The position numbers and the translations under genes are program-made. This document shows, piece by piece, positions 44,744 through 53,559 of a stretch of 64,000 nt of DNA (position 1 is its first letter; each line of letters begins with the position of its first letter). Source of the DNA: Lentzea jiangxiensis. Its GTDB lineage: Bacteria > Actinomycetota > Actinomycetes > Mycobacteriales > Pseudonocardiaceae. The notes under the pieces are model-generated. The model was not told the DNA's origin and ran no database searches. It worked only from the letters and a program-made list of their open reading frames with translations. The stretch spans positions 1 through 64,000 of the forward strand of contig NZ_FNIX01000017.1 in NCBI RefSeq assembly GCF_900104175.1, given 5' to 3'.

Positions 44744-46050
44744 TTCGACGCCTTCTGGTTTTCGAGTTCCTTCTCGAGCGCGTCCGCCAGCGACCTCAGC
44801 TCGGCCGCGGAATCGGCGGGGCACTTCGCGAAGAGGGAGTTCAGGGTCTCCGAGGTCTTCTGCCGGAACGGCGCGAAGTTCGGGACGCTGGGGAACGGCC
44901 GCGCCTCGCTCCGGTAGACGCCCGCCACGGTGGCCCAGCGCGGGTCGTTGTAGGTCGCGTCGACGTCGACGGTCTTGTTGACGGGCAGGCGCACCACGGG
45001 CTGCGGGTCGCCCTTCATGCCGGCCTGCTGCGCCTCGGCGGTGATCAGGTACTCGGCGAGCTTCTTCTGGTCGGCGGTCTTCGCGGAACCGGCCATCCGG
45101 TAGATGTTCTCGCCCTCACCGAGCACCGCGGCGCCGGCCGGGCCGCGCGGGGACGCGATGACCTCGTACCTGTCCTCGCCGACCGACTTGTCGAAGCGGC
45201 CGATCATGTAGGGGCCGGTGAGGTAGATGCCGCTCTTGCCCGACTCGAACAGCGGGTGCGCGTCGTTCGTGCCGAGGGTCAGCGAGCCGGGCTGCACGAC
45301 CTTCTCCTCGCAGAAGAGCTTGCGCAGCCGTTCGACCGCCTTGGTCGACTCCGGGGAGTCGACGCCGACGCGGAACTTGCCGTCGCCCTCCTCCTCGAGG
45401 ATGTCGCCGCCGCCCTGCCAGATGTAGCTGGACGCCCACCACGCGAGGTAGCCGCGGTCGGTCGTTCCGGGTACGAGCATGCCGTAGGTGTCGTTCTGCC
45501 CGTTGCCGTCGGGATCGTCGCGGGTGAAGGCCTTCGCCAGGTCGTCGAGCTCCTCCCACGTCGTGGGGACCGGCTTGCCGAGCTTCTCGCGCCAGTCCTT
45601 GCGGATCAGCGTGACCAGCGCCTGGGTGGAGCAGGGGATGGCGTAGAACTTGCCGTCGGCGCCCTTCCCGTTGCCCCACGCGCGGTCGACGATGTCGGCG
45701 CCACCCGCCACGTCCTCGCGCTTGACCTCGGTCGTCCAGCTCTGCTTGACGAAGTCGCCGAGCGAGCCGGTGTCGGTGATGACCACGTCGGGGAGGTCCT
45801 GGGACGCGGCGCGCTGCTGCACCTGCTTGTCGAAGTCGTTGAAGATCGGCTTGTAGTCGACCCGCACACCGGTCTTCTCGGTGAACGACTCGAAGATCTT
45901 CTCGTAGACCTCGGCCGTCGCCTCCGTCGAGCGGGTCCACACCTCGAGGGGCTTGTTCGGGTCCTCGGCCGACGACACCGTGCTGCCACACCCCGCGAGC
46001 AGGGCGGCCACGCTGAGCGTGGCGATGGTGGCGGCTGTTCTGCGGCGCAT
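44740..46050 (-). CDS. Extracellular sugar-binding lipoprotein (ABC transporter family 1)
   Basis: 436 residues. The lipobox is LSVAALLAGCGS, giving a mature N-terminal Cys near residue 21. The family 1 binding fold shows KPLEVWTRSTEATAEVYEKI, the hallmark YAIPCSTQALVTLIRKDW, TTWEELDDLAKAF and ESGKSGIYLTGPYMIGRF. It heads the uronate operon, so uronates, aldarates or their oligomers are likely ligands. The gene is intact although both permease genes look damaged. No ATPase gene is nearby; a shared MsiK-type ATPase would be needed. Confidence 0.9.
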   Translation of the reverse strand: MRRRTAATIATLSVAALLAGCGSTVSSAEDPNKPLEVWTRSTEATAEVYEKIFESFTEKTGVRVDYKPIFNDFDKQVQQRAASQDLPDVVITDTGSLGDFVKQSWTTEVKREDVAGGADIVDRAWGNGKGADGKFYAIPCSTQALVTLIRKDWREKLGKPVPTTWEELDDLAKAFTRDDPDGNGQNDTYGMLVPGTTDRGYLAWWASSYIWQGGGDILEEEGDGKFRVGVDSPESTKAVERLRKLFCEEKVVQPGSLTLGTNDAHPLFESGKSGIYLTGPYMIGRFDKSVGEDRYEVIASPRGPAGAAVLGEGENIYRMAGSAKTADQKKLAEYLITAEAQQAGMKGDPQPVVRLPVNKTVDVDATYNDPRWATVAGVYRSEARPFPSVPNFAPFRQKTSETLNSLFAKCPADSAAELRSLADALEKELENQKASK

Positions 46051-46066
46051 CGTCGGAACCCTTCGT

Positions 46067-46082
46067 GTTCAGATATATGAAC
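46067..46082. promoter_or_regulatory. Candidate IclR operator upstream of the uronate operon
   Basis: GTTCA-N6-TGAAC, a perfect 5-bp inverted repeat with AT-rich centre, 17 bp before the binding-protein start and in the divergent region facing the IclR gene. Binding by that regulator is inferred. Confidence 0.45.
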
Positions 46083-46174
46083 CGGGGTCGTACTTGTGAA
46101 CCTGATGCAGGACTGTAAGAATCAGCAGAGCAACGTGTCAAGGGCAAGTTGCTTAACTGTTTCGAGGAGGTCAG

Positions 46175-46963
46175 GTGGCGTCGCCGATCGACAGGGGCAC
46201 GGCTCGTCCAGGCGCGGTGAAGTCCGCTGACCGCACTGTGGAACTGCTCGAGGTGCTGTCCGCGTCAGACCGCAGACTGACGCTCACGGAGCTGCACCGC
46301 GAGCTCAGCTATCCCAAGTCCAGCCTCTACATGCTGTTGCAGACGCTCGTCGCACGCGGCTGGGTGGAGGTCGACTCGGACAGGGGCACGTACGGCATCG
46401 GCGTTCGCGCGCTGCTCGTCGGTACGTCCTACCTGGACCACGACCCGGTCGTGCGGGCGGCGATCCGCGTGATGGAGCAGGTCCGCCAGGAGATCAACGA
46501 GACCGTGCACCTCGCCCGTTTGGACGGCGCGGACGTCGTCTACCTCGCGAGCCGCGAGTCCGAGCACCACCTGCGCGTCGTCTCGCGCGTCGGCCGCCGG
46601 CTCCCCGCACACTCGACGTCGCTCGGCAAGGCCGTGCTTTCGACGCGCACGCCGGAGGAGGTCGACGTCATCCTCCCCGACGAGCTGGCGCCGCTGACCC
46701 CGAACACCGTGACCGATCGGGCAGCGCTGCACGAGCAGCTCGCCGGGTTCCGCAACGTCGGCTACGCCCACGAACGCGAGGAGAACACGCCCGGGCTGGG
46801 CTGTTTCGCGGTGGCGCTGCCCTACCGCAACCCCGTGCTGGACGCGATGAGCTGCTCCGTCCCGCTGGGCAGGCTGACGCCCGAGCACGAGAAGCAGGTC
46901 ATCTCCGCGCTGCTCGCCGCCGCCAGGACCATCACCGAGCTCCTCCGCCAGTTCGGTCGCTGA
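46175..46963 (+). CDS. IclR-family transcriptional regulator
   Basis: 262 residues from GTG. The N-terminal winged helix is SADRTVELLEVLSASDRRLT, then LTELHRELSYPKSSLYMLLQTL. The IclR effector domain from about residue 85 contains VHLARLDGADVVYLASRES, LPAHSTSLGKAVLS and YAHEREENTPGLGCFAVAL. It is divergent from the sugar-binding gene and just upstream of udh, so it probably controls both arms of the pathway in response to an intermediate. Confidence 0.92.
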   Translation: MASPIDRGTARPGAVKSADRTVELLEVLSASDRRLTLTELHRELSYPKSSLYMLLQTLVARGWVEVDSDRGTYGIGVRALLVGTSYLDHDPVVRAAIRVMEQVRQEINETVHLARLDGADVVYLASRESEHHLRVVSRVGRRLPAHSTSLGKAVLSTRTPEEVDVILPDELAPLTPNTVTDRAALHEQLAGFRNVGYAHEREENTPGLGCFAVALPYRNPVLDAMSCSVPLGRLTPEHEKQVISALLAAARTITELLRQFGR

Positions 46964-47005
46964 GCCTTTGACGGAACACCCGAACAAGACGGAAGGGTCC
47001 AACCC

Positions 47006-47830
47006 GTGACCGCACGCATCCTGATCACCGGCGCCGGTGGCGAGGTGGGCACGCTCATGCGTACCCGCCTCGCGGCCGAGGGCCGTGTCCTGCGGCTGCT
47101 GGACATCGCGGATCTCCCCACGGCCACCGACGGCGAGAACGTGGAGCTCGTCCAGGCGTCGGTGACCGACATGGCCGCGATGGAGGCCGCGTCGAAGGAC
47201 GTCGACGCGGTGATCCACCTCGGCGGCCACAGCCTCGAGGAGTCGTGGGACAAGATCCTGCGGGTCAACGTCGACGGCACGCACACGGTGCTGGAAGCCG
47301 CGCGGCGTGCCGGTGTGCGCCGCGTCGTCCTCGCCAGCTCGAACCACGCCGTCGGCTTCGTCGAGCGCGCTCAGGGCGTGGCCGGCGACTACGCGTTCCC
47401 CCGCCCGGACACCTACTACGGAGTGTCCAAAGTGGCGATGGAGGCGTTGGGGTCGCTGTACGCCGACCGTTACGGCATGGACGTGATCGCGATCCGCATC
47501 GGTTCGTGCTTCGAGAAGCCGAAGGACGTGCGGATGCTGTCGACGTGGATGTCGCCGGACGACGGCGCGCGGCTGTTCGAGGCGTGCCTCTCCGCTCCGT
47601 CGCCGGGGTTCCGCGTCGTGTGGGGTGTCTCGGACAACAAGCGCGGCTGGTTCTCGCTGGACGAAGCCCGCGCGCTGGGGTACGACCCGAAGGACGACTC
47701 GGAACGGTACGCGGCCGAGGTGCTGCAGGAGCACGGTGAGCTGAACCCCTCGTCGCCCGCGGCGAGGTACGTGGGCGGGGCCTGGTGCGGCCCCGATTTC
47801 GACACGGCAGTCAAGGAGGCAGGGCGTTGA
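47006..47830 (+). CDS. udh: NAD-dependent uronate dehydrogenase
   Basis: 274 residues of the extended short-chain dehydrogenase family. It oxidises D-galacturonate or D-glucuronate to the aldarolactone. NAD loop ITGAGGEVGTLM, acidic selector LLDIAD, then VVLASSNHAVGF, which carries the SSN-H-GF pattern typical of uronate dehydrogenases, and YYGVSKVAMEALG with catalytic Tyr and Lys. The IRIGSCFEKPKDVRMLSTWM segment is also characteristic. It overlaps the dehydrogenase gene by 4 bases. Confidence 0.92.
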   Translation: MTARILITGAGGEVGTLMRTRLAAEGRVLRLLDIADLPTATDGENVELVQASVTDMAAMEAASKDVDAVIHLGGHSLEESWDKILRVNVDGTHTVLEAARRAGVRRVVLASSNHAVGFVERAQGVAGDYAFPRPDTYYGVSKVAMEALGSLYADRYGMDVIAIRIGSCFEKPKDVRMLSTWMSPDDGARLFEACLSAPSPGFRVVWGVSDNKRGWFSLDEARALGYDPKDDSERYAAEVLQEHGELNPSSPAARYVGGAWCGPDFDTAVKEAGR

Positions 47831-49329
47831 GCCACGGCGTGCAGGGATACAACCCGCGGACCGGTGAGCCGTTCGGTGAACCGGTGGCGAAGACCCCCGA
47901 CAGCGAGGTGGATCGAATCGCCTCGGCCGCCGCTGTGGCGTTCTCGGCGTGGTCGGTCGTTGCGGCGGCAGACCGGGCCGTGGTGCTGGAGAAGGTCGCG
48001 GACGCGCTGGACGCCGAGTCGTCGCTGCTGGTCTCGACCGCCGACAGCGAGACGGCGCTCGGGACGCCGCGGCTGACGACCGAGCTCAAGCGCACGACGA
48101 ACCAGCTGCGGCTGTTCGCCGAGGTGCTGCGCGAGGGCAGCTACGTCGAGGCCACTTTGGACTCGCCGAACCCGGACATCATCCCGCCGCGCCCGGTGCT
48201 GCGGCGCGTTCTGCGTCCACTCGGGACGGTCGCGGTGTTCTCCGCCTCGAACTTCCCGTTCGCGTTCTCGGTGGCCGGTGGCGACACGGCGTCCGCCCTC
48301 GCATCCGGGTGCTCCGTCGTGGTGAAGGCGCATTCGGCCCACCCGTCGACCTCGCGCGAGACCGCCAGGGTCGTCGTGGACGCCCTGCGCGAAGCCGGTG
48401 CGCCCGAGGGCGTGTTCGGCATCGTCCACGGCACCGAGGCGGGTGTCGCGCTGGTGAAGCACTCCGCGGTGCGCGCCGTCGGCTTCACCGGCTCGACCGG
48501 GGGCGGCCGGGCGTTGTTCGACCTGGCGCAGGGCCGGCCGGACCCGATCCCGTTCTACGGCGAGCTGGGCAGCGTGAACCCGACGGTGATCCTGCCGGGC
48601 GCGGCGACCCCGGACATCGCGGAGGGATTCGCGCAGTCGCTGACGATGGGCGTCGGGCAGTTCTGCACGAACCCGGGCCTGGTCTTCGCACCCGAGTCGC
48701 TCGTGCCCGCGCTGGGCGAGGCGGTCGCGGCGACTTCGGGCGGCGCGATGCTCAACGAGCGGATGTGCGACTCCTACAAGGCGGGCACGGACGCCCTGGC
48801 CGCGTCGGACCTCGTGTCCGTGGTGTCGACCGGAACGCGCCCGGACGAGGCGTGGGCGGTGGCGCCGCTGCTCTTCGCGACGCCGGTGGAGGTGTTCGAG
48901 CAGAACCTCGAGAAGCTGACCGAGGAGCACTTCGGCCCGGCGGCGCTGATCGTCACGTACTCCTCTCCCTCCGAGCTCCACTCGGTGCTGGCGAAGCTGC
49001 CGGGAACGCTCACCGGCACGGTGCACGCCGCCGAGTCGGACCACGCGGAGGCCGGTGAGATCGCCGAGGTCCTGCGCCGCGTGGCGGGCCGGCTGATCTT
49101 CAACGCCTGGCCGACCGGTGTCGCGGTGGCGTGGGGCCAGCACCACGGCGGCCCGTGGCCCGCGACGACGAACCCGCTGCACACGTCGGTCGGCGCCACG
49201 TCGATCCGCCGCTGGATCGCCCCGGTGACGTACCAGTCGTGGCCGGACGCGCTGCTGCCAGCGGAGCTGAAGGACGCGAACCCGCTCGGAATCCCGCGCC
49301 GGGTGGACGGTGTGCTGGGCGTGCACTGA
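47827..49329 (+). CDS. 2-oxoglutarate semialdehyde dehydrogenase (NADP+) (aldehyde dehydrogenase family)
   Basis: 500 residues from TTG at 47827, overlapping the udh stop. Family features are VFSASNFPFAFSVAGGDTAS, GFTGSTGGGRALFDLA (NADP-binding loop), Glu in YGELGSVNPTVILP and the catalytic Cys in MGVGQFCTNPGLVF. This subgroup oxidises 2,5-dioxopentanoate to 2-oxoglutarate. That is the last step after KdgD, so the whole route from uronate to the TCA cycle is encoded here. A strong terminator follows. Confidence 0.92.
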   Translation: MSHGVQGYNPRTGEPFGEPVAKTPDSEVDRIASAAAVAFSAWSVVAAADRAVVLEKVADALDAESSLLVSTADSETALGTPRLTTELKRTTNQLRLFAEVLREGSYVEATLDSPNPDIIPPRPVLRRVLRPLGTVAVFSASNFPFAFSVAGGDTASALASGCSVVVKAHSAHPSTSRETARVVVDALREAGAPEGVFGIVHGTEAGVALVKHSAVRAVGFTGSTGGGRALFDLAQGRPDPIPFYGELGSVNPTVILPGAATPDIAEGFAQSLTMGVGQFCTNPGLVFAPESLVPALGEAVAATSGGAMLNERMCDSYKAGTDALAASDLVSVVSTGTRPDEAWAVAPLLFATPVEVFEQNLEKLTEEHFGPAALIVTYSSPSELHSVLAKLPGTLTGTVHAAESDHAEAGEIAEVLRRVAGRLIFNAWPTGVAVAWGQHHGGPWPATTNPLHTSVGATSIRRWIAPVTYQSWPDALLPAELKDANPLGIPRRVDGVLGVH

Positions 49330-49342
49330 GCTGTGGGACGAA

Positions 49343-49373
49343 CGGGGCCGCCGACGCACGGTCGGCGGCCCCG
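49343..49373. terminator. Terminator after the dehydrogenase gene
   Basis: Perfect 13-bp stem CGGGGCCGCCGAC/GTCGGCGGCCCCG, loop GCACG, followed by CTTTCTT, between two converging genes. Confidence 0.88.
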
Positions 49374-49400
49374 CTTTCTTCGATCGTTCCCGTCTTGCTT

Positions 49401-49997
49401 TCAGCCGCTCTGCATCTTCTCGGCGATTGCCCTCGCGCACTCGACGGCCTCGGCGTGAGCGGTGTCGACCTCGATGTCGTAGGTCAGCCCGCGGTGGACC
49501 ACGTCGGCCTGCGCCTCGGCCATCCCGGCGACCCGATCACCCCTGGCGAGCTCCCGGCCGGCGGCGACGTCGGCGTCACACCGCACCCCGACCCACAGCA
49601 CGTCGAGCCCGTCCAGCGCCTTCTCCCAGCGCGACCGCGACTCGGTCCCGCCGAGGAACACGTCGTCCACGATCACTCGCGCCCCAGCGCGCACCATCGC
49701 GGCGACCCCGGTCATCCACGCGTCCTCGAGCACCTGGAACTCGGCCCCGACGCTGACCTCACCATCACCCGCGAGCCCGATCCCCTCCGACCCGAGCCGC
49801 AGCCGCGCGGGCATCACGTCGATCAACGTGTCGACCCCGACCGCCAGCCACGCCTCCGGCAACACGGCCTGCAGGCACCTCGCGATCCCCGACTTCCCCG
49901 AGCTGGACCCGCCGTTGAGGACGATCACCTGAGCACTCGACGCCACGCTCCGTCCGTACCCAGCCGACCCGCCGCCCAAGCCCTCATCATTCGCCAT
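49401..49997 (-). CDS. Chloramphenicol phosphotransferase-like kinase
   Basis: 198 residues; a GTG near 49946 (VASSAQVIVLNGG) may be the true start. The P-loop is IVLNGGSSSGKSGIARCLQ, the second acidic motif AWLAVGVDTLIDVMP, and RVIVDDVFLGG and LWVGVRCDADVAAGRELARG follow. This is the Streptomyces chloramphenicol 3-O-phosphotransferase family. Many members are not proven resistance enzymes, so the physiological substrate is uncertain. Confidence 0.88.
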   Translation of the reverse strand: MANDEGLGGGSAGYGRSVASSAQVIVLNGGSSSGKSGIARCLQAVLPEAWLAVGVDTLIDVMPARLRLGSEGIGLAGDGEVSVGAEFQVLEDAWMTGVAAMVRAGARVIVDDVFLGGTESRSRWEKALDGLDVLWVGVRCDADVAAGRELARGDRVAGMAEAQADVVHRGLTYDIEVDTAHAEAVECARAIAEKMQSG

Positions 49998-50002
49998 ACA
50001 CC

Positions 50003-50051
50003 CCTTAGCAATGGGTCTTTTGCGGACGACGTCAAAGACCCATTGCTAAGG
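50003..50051. repeat. Dispersed imperfect palindrome, copy D
   Basis: Arms CCTTAGCAATGGGTCTTT/AAAGACCCATTGCTAAGG pair perfectly over 18 bp around TGCGGACGACGTC, which contains the family core GCGGAC...GTC. Arm sequence differs from copies A and B, but the pairing is kept, suggesting the structure is under selection. Confidence 0.88.
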
Positions 50052-50071
50052 CGCTGTTCAACGCCCTTCCA

Positions 50072-50088
50072 CAACTGATATATCGGTG
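50072..50088. repeat. GATATATC motif between repeat copies D and E
   Basis: CAACTGATATATCGGTG, the same 16-base core as at 31209-31224. Confidence 0.75.
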
Positions 50089-50104
50089 TCCTGACCCAAT
50101 CGCA

Positions 50105-50145
50105 TGCAAAGAACGTTTGCGGACGAAGTCAAAAGACTCATTGCA
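50105..50145. repeat. Dispersed imperfect palindrome, copy E
   Basis: TGCAAAGAACGTTTGCGGAC then GAAGTCAAAAGACTCATTGC; differs from copy B at two positions. Lies 8 bp past the end of the flavin monooxygenase gene. Confidence 0.85.
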
Positions 50146-50153
50146 AAGGTGCG

Positions 50154-51473
50154 TCAGGCGCGGGCCGCGCCTGCTCGTCGTTCCTCCCGCAGCTCCCGCT
50201 GGTACCCGAGGAAGTCGACCTCCAGCGTGTGCCGTTCGGACTTCACGTATCGGCGCCGCAGTCCCTCCCGGTAGGAGGTGATCTCCGCCTTCATCTCCGG
50301 CACCGGTGGCAGCGCGGCCCGGCCGGTGATCAGGTCGGCGATCCACTCGGCCTGGGCCTCGGCGAGCGGCATGATCGCCCCCAGCGGCTGGATCAGCCCG
50401 AGGAAGTACAGCCCCGGATGTCCCGGGTCGACGACCCGCCGGTACAGCGACACGTCGTTGTCCGCGGACGAGACGGCGGAGAACTCGGCGGCGGGCAGGA
50501 ACGGGAAGTCGACCTTGTAGCCGGTGCAGTAGACGATCACGTCGACGTCCTCGCGGGAGCCGTCGGCGAACACGACCCCGGAGCCGTCCAGCCGCTCGAG
50601 GTTCGGCTTCACGGTGATGTCGCCGTGCCCGAGCCTGGTCAGCAGGTCGTCGGTCACGGTCGGATGTGCGGCGAGGATGCCGTGCGACGGCTCGGGCAGA
50701 CCGTAGTCGGAGAGCTTGCCCCGCGCCAGCCGCAGCATCACCTTCAGCGACAGCGCCTGCAGCCAGGAGGGCGCGAACCGGGCGAGCGGCGAGGTCGTCA
50801 GGTGGTCGGTCGGCATGCCGAACAGGTACTTGGGCATGATGTGCGCGCCGCGGCGCATCGCGAGGAACGTCCGCGCGGAGACGCGCGAGGACTCGACAGC
50901 GATGTCGCAGGCCGAGTTGCCGATACCGAGGACCAGCACCTTCTTGTCGGCGAAGCGCTCCGGCGTCTTGTAGAAGTGCGCGTGCATCTCCTCGCCGTCG
51001 AAGGTGCCGGGGAACGCGGGCTCCGGCATCCGCGGCGACCAGTGGTGCCCGCTCGCGACGATCACCGACCGGTAGGTGGCGGTGGCCTCCTCCCCCGTGT
51101 CTCGGTCGCGCGTCGTCACCGAGTACCCGCCCGGCGCGACGGCGACGGACGTGACCTCGGTGCGGAACCGGATGCGGTCGCGGAACCCGTGGTGCTGCAC
51201 GAAGTCGTCGAAGTACTCGGCGATCTGGAAGTGCGAGGGGTACGCCGGCAGGTGCGGCGGCATCGGGAACGACTTGAACTCCATCATCTGCCGCGAGGTG
51301 TTGATGTGGAGCGAGCGGTAGGCCGACGACATGCCGTTGTCGTTGAGGTAGCGCCAGTTGCCACCGATGTCGGACCCGGTCTCGAAGCAGTCGAACTCGA
51401 TCCCGCGGGCACCGAGGACCTGACATGCGGCGATGCCGGACGAACCAGCCCCGATGACGCACACGCGTTCCAT
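50154..51473 (-). CDS. Flavin-containing monooxygenase (class B)
   Basis: 439 residues. FAD loop VCVIGAGSSGIAACQVL, NADP loop VLVLGIGNSACDIAVE, and between them the class B fingerprint PAFPGTFDGEEMHAHFYK (FxGxxxH). The late strand VIVYCTGYKVDFPFLP is typical. It uses NADPH and oxygen to oxidise a nitrogen, sulfur or ketone substrate, unknown here. Its ATG is divergent from a secreted-protein gene; a repeat cluster follows its stop. Confidence 0.92.
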   Translation of the reverse strand: MERVCVIGAGSSGIAACQVLGARGIEFDCFETGSDIGGNWRYLNDNGMSSAYRSLHINTSRQMMEFKSFPMPPHLPAYPSHFQIAEYFDDFVQHHGFRDRIRFRTEVTSVAVAPGGYSVTTRDRDTGEEATATYRSVIVASGHHWSPRMPEPAFPGTFDGEEMHAHFYKTPERFADKKVLVLGIGNSACDIAVESSRVSARTFLAMRRGAHIMPKYLFGMPTDHLTTSPLARFAPSWLQALSLKVMLRLARGKLSDYGLPEPSHGILAAHPTVTDDLLTRLGHGDITVKPNLERLDGSGVVFADGSREDVDVIVYCTGYKVDFPFLPAAEFSAVSSADNDVSLYRRVVDPGHPGLYFLGLIQPLGAIMPLAEAQAEWIADLITGRAALPPVPEMKAEITSYREGLRRRYVKSERHTLEVDFLGYQRELREERRAGAARA

Positions 51474-51621
51474 GGGACTGAAGTATTTTCACGTTCATTG
51501 CGCCTGTCAACGACCAGGCCACGAACAGTGAGCCGGCGACCGATCACCAGCACGAACAAGCACCGGCCCGCGGAGTGGAACGGGGTGTACCCGGCTACTC
51601 CGGACCCATACGTTGTGGCGC

Positions 51622-52299
51622 ATGCGAAATCTTCTCGTGGCAGTCACGTCGGTGTTGGCGTTCGCGGTCTCGACGGGCACGGCGGCGGGAGCGCCGCTGC
51701 CGTCCCCGGAGATCTTCGCGTCGAACAACACCGCGATCATCACCGATCCCGCCGACCCGCGACTGGAGGACAGGTTGATCCGGTTCGACCGCGAGGTCCG
51801 GGGGATCGTGCGGGCGAACGGTGGCGTCACCACTCGCTCCACGCTGCTCGACGGCGTGTTCTGGTCGAGCGACCTGCAGCAGACGACGTTCGAGCGCTCC
51901 CGCAAGTTCGACGTCACGCTGAACGAGGAAAGTCTCCGCCACACCGCCTCGACCATCGCCAAGCGGTTCGGCCAGGAGTCGGTGCTCACGTTCCGGTTCC
52001 TGCACGCCAACTCGCCGGAGGTCGACGCCGTCCAGGTCGAGGTCGAGGGCATCACCGCTCGGCAGGTTCGCGAGGGACTGCTGCAGGACGCGGTCGCGCG
52101 CGAGAAGCTCGGCGGCGGCAGCGTCACGTTGCAGGACAGGGCGATTCTCATCGCCGGCGTCGACGACCTGCCGACCGTGCGGGCGTTCATCACCAAGATC
52201 GGCGGGGACGTCTCCAGGGCGAAGGTGCGCAAGGGCACCTGGGAGTTCGTGGGCGCCGAGGCGGAAACTCTTTTGTGGAACGGGCAAAAGGCCGCCTAA
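51622..52299 (+). CDS. Secreted protein of unknown function
   Basis: About 225 residues from ATG at 51622 (a GTG three codons upstream is possible). A Sec signal peptide MRNLLVAVTSVLAFAVSTGTAAGA is predicted with cleavage after AGA. The mature part has a long acidic/helical section and strands such as ESVLTFRFLHANSPEVDAVQ, a pattern that does not match a family I recognise. It precedes rtcB by 10 bp, so the two may be co-transcribed. Confidence 0.75.
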   Translation: MRNLLVAVTSVLAFAVSTGTAAGAPLPSPEIFASNNTAIITDPADPRLEDRLIRFDREVRGIVRANGGVTTRSTLLDGVFWSSDLQQTTFERSRKFDVTLNEESLRHTASTIAKRFGQESVLTFRFLHANSPEVDAVQVEVEGITARQVREGLLQDAVAREKLGGGSVTLQDRAILIAGVDDLPTVRAFITKIGGDVSRAKVRKGTWEFVGAEAETLLWNGQKAA

Positions 52300-52309
52300 C
52301 CTCGATGTC

Positions 52310-53488
52310 ATGGCAGCAACGTTGGTCCGCGGCCAGAACGTGGACATCCGCATGTGGACTCGACCGGACGAGGTCGAGGAGTTCGCCATGCGACAGCTCC
52401 AGAACATCTCCTCGCTGCCGTGGGCGTTCAAGCACGTCGCGGTCATGCCCGACGTGCACTACGGCAAGGGCGCCACGGTGGGTTCGGTGATCGCGCTGCG
52501 CGACGCCGTCTCCCCCGCGGCCGTCGGCGTGGACATCGGCTGTGGCATGGCCGCCGTGCGCACCTCGCTCACGGCCAGTGACCTGCCGGAGACGCTGCGC
52601 GGTCTGCGGTCGCGCATGGAGGCCGTGGTTCCCGTCGGGTTCGGTCAGCACAAGGCGACCGCCTTCACCGAGAGGGACGCGTCCGACTGGGGAACGTTCT
52701 GGAGGAAGTTCGACGACCTGACGCCCGCCGTGAAGGCGCGCGCCGACAAGGCGATGCACCAGATGGGCACGCTCGGCGGCGGCAACCACTTCCTCGAGGT
52801 CTGCCTGGACGAGGACCAGCGGGTGTGGGTCATGCTGCACTCCGGGTCGCGCGGGATCGGCAACGAGCTGGCGCAGCACCACATCTCGGTGGCGCGCACG
52901 CTCGCGCACAACTCCGAGCTGCCGGACCCGGACCTCGCCGTGTTCCTCTCGGGAACGCCGGAGATGGCGGCGTACCGCCACGACCTGTACTGGGCCCAGG
53001 ACTACGCGCGACGCAACCGTGCGGTCATGCTGCGCCTGGTCTGCGACGTGCTGCGCGCCGACTTCCCGCACGTCGTGTTCGAGGAGCCGATCTCCTGCCA
53101 CCACAACTACGTCAGCGAGGAAAACCACTTCGGTGAGGACGTCCTGGTGACGCGCAAGGGCGCGATCCGGGCGGGACGGGGCGAGCTGGGCATCATCCCG
53201 GGCTCCATGGGCACCGGCTCGTACATCGTGCGCGGGCTCGGGAACCCGGAGTCGTTCGAGTCGGCGTCACACGGTGCCGGGCGGAAGATGTCGCGCAACA
53301 AGGCCCGCAAGACGTTCACCGCGCAGGATCTCGCCGAGCAGACAAGTGGTGTCGAGTGCCGCAAGGACTCCGGCGTCGTGGACGAGATCCCGGGCGCCTA
53401 CAAGGACATCGACACCGTGATGGCGAACCAGGCCGACCTCGTCGAGGTGGTCGCGAAGCTCAAGCAGGTGGTTTGCATCAAGGGGTGA
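52310..53488 (+). CDS. rtcB: RtcB-type RNA ligase (GTP-dependent, 3'-phosphate)
   Basis: 392 residues. It joins RNA 3'-phosphate or cyclic phosphate ends to 5'-OH ends through a His-GMP intermediate. Metal and catalytic motifs are VAVMPDVHYGKGATVGSVIA, VGVDIGCGMAAVRT (Cys and Asp ligands), LGGGNHFLEV, MLHSGSRGIGNELAQ, PISCHHNYVSEE and the guanylylated-His motif SHGAGRKMSR. The shorter bacterial form. No RtcA or RtcR is nearby. A terminator overlapping the next gene's ribosome site follows. Confidence 0.96.
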   Translation: MAATLVRGQNVDIRMWTRPDEVEEFAMRQLQNISSLPWAFKHVAVMPDVHYGKGATVGSVIALRDAVSPAAVGVDIGCGMAAVRTSLTASDLPETLRGLRSRMEAVVPVGFGQHKATAFTERDASDWGTFWRKFDDLTPAVKARADKAMHQMGTLGGGNHFLEVCLDEDQRVWVMLHSGSRGIGNELAQHHISVARTLAHNSELPDPDLAVFLSGTPEMAAYRHDLYWAQDYARRNRAVMLRLVCDVLRADFPHVVFEEPISCHHNYVSEENHFGEDVLVTRKGAIRAGRGELGIIPGSMGTGSYIVRGLGNPESFESASHGAGRKMSRNKARKTFTAQDLAEQTSGVECRKDSGVVDEIPGAYKDIDTVMANQADLVEVVAKLKQVVCIKG

Positions 53489-53515
53489 TGTTTCCCTTGT
53501 GAGTGAACCGGAAAG

Positions 53516-53557
53516 CCTCCAGGACAGCCAGAGAGTTTGCCTGTCTTGGAGGTTTTT
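53516..53557 (+). terminator. Terminator of rtcB that contains the next gene's ribosome binding site
   Basis: Stem CCTCC-AG-GACAG / CTGTC-TT-GGAGG (53516-53527 with 53541-53552, one G-T pair) followed by TTTTT at 53553-53557. The GGAGG in the 3' arm is 7 bases before the ATG at 53560. Folding would both end rtcB transcription and hide the downstream ribosome binding site. Confidence 0.8.
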
Positions 53558-53559
53558 CC

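Noticed and set aside
49401..49997. Calling the phosphotransferase a chloramphenicol resistance gene
   Set aside because: The family match is good, but sequence alone does not show the substrate, and such kinases are common without linked antibiotic genes.
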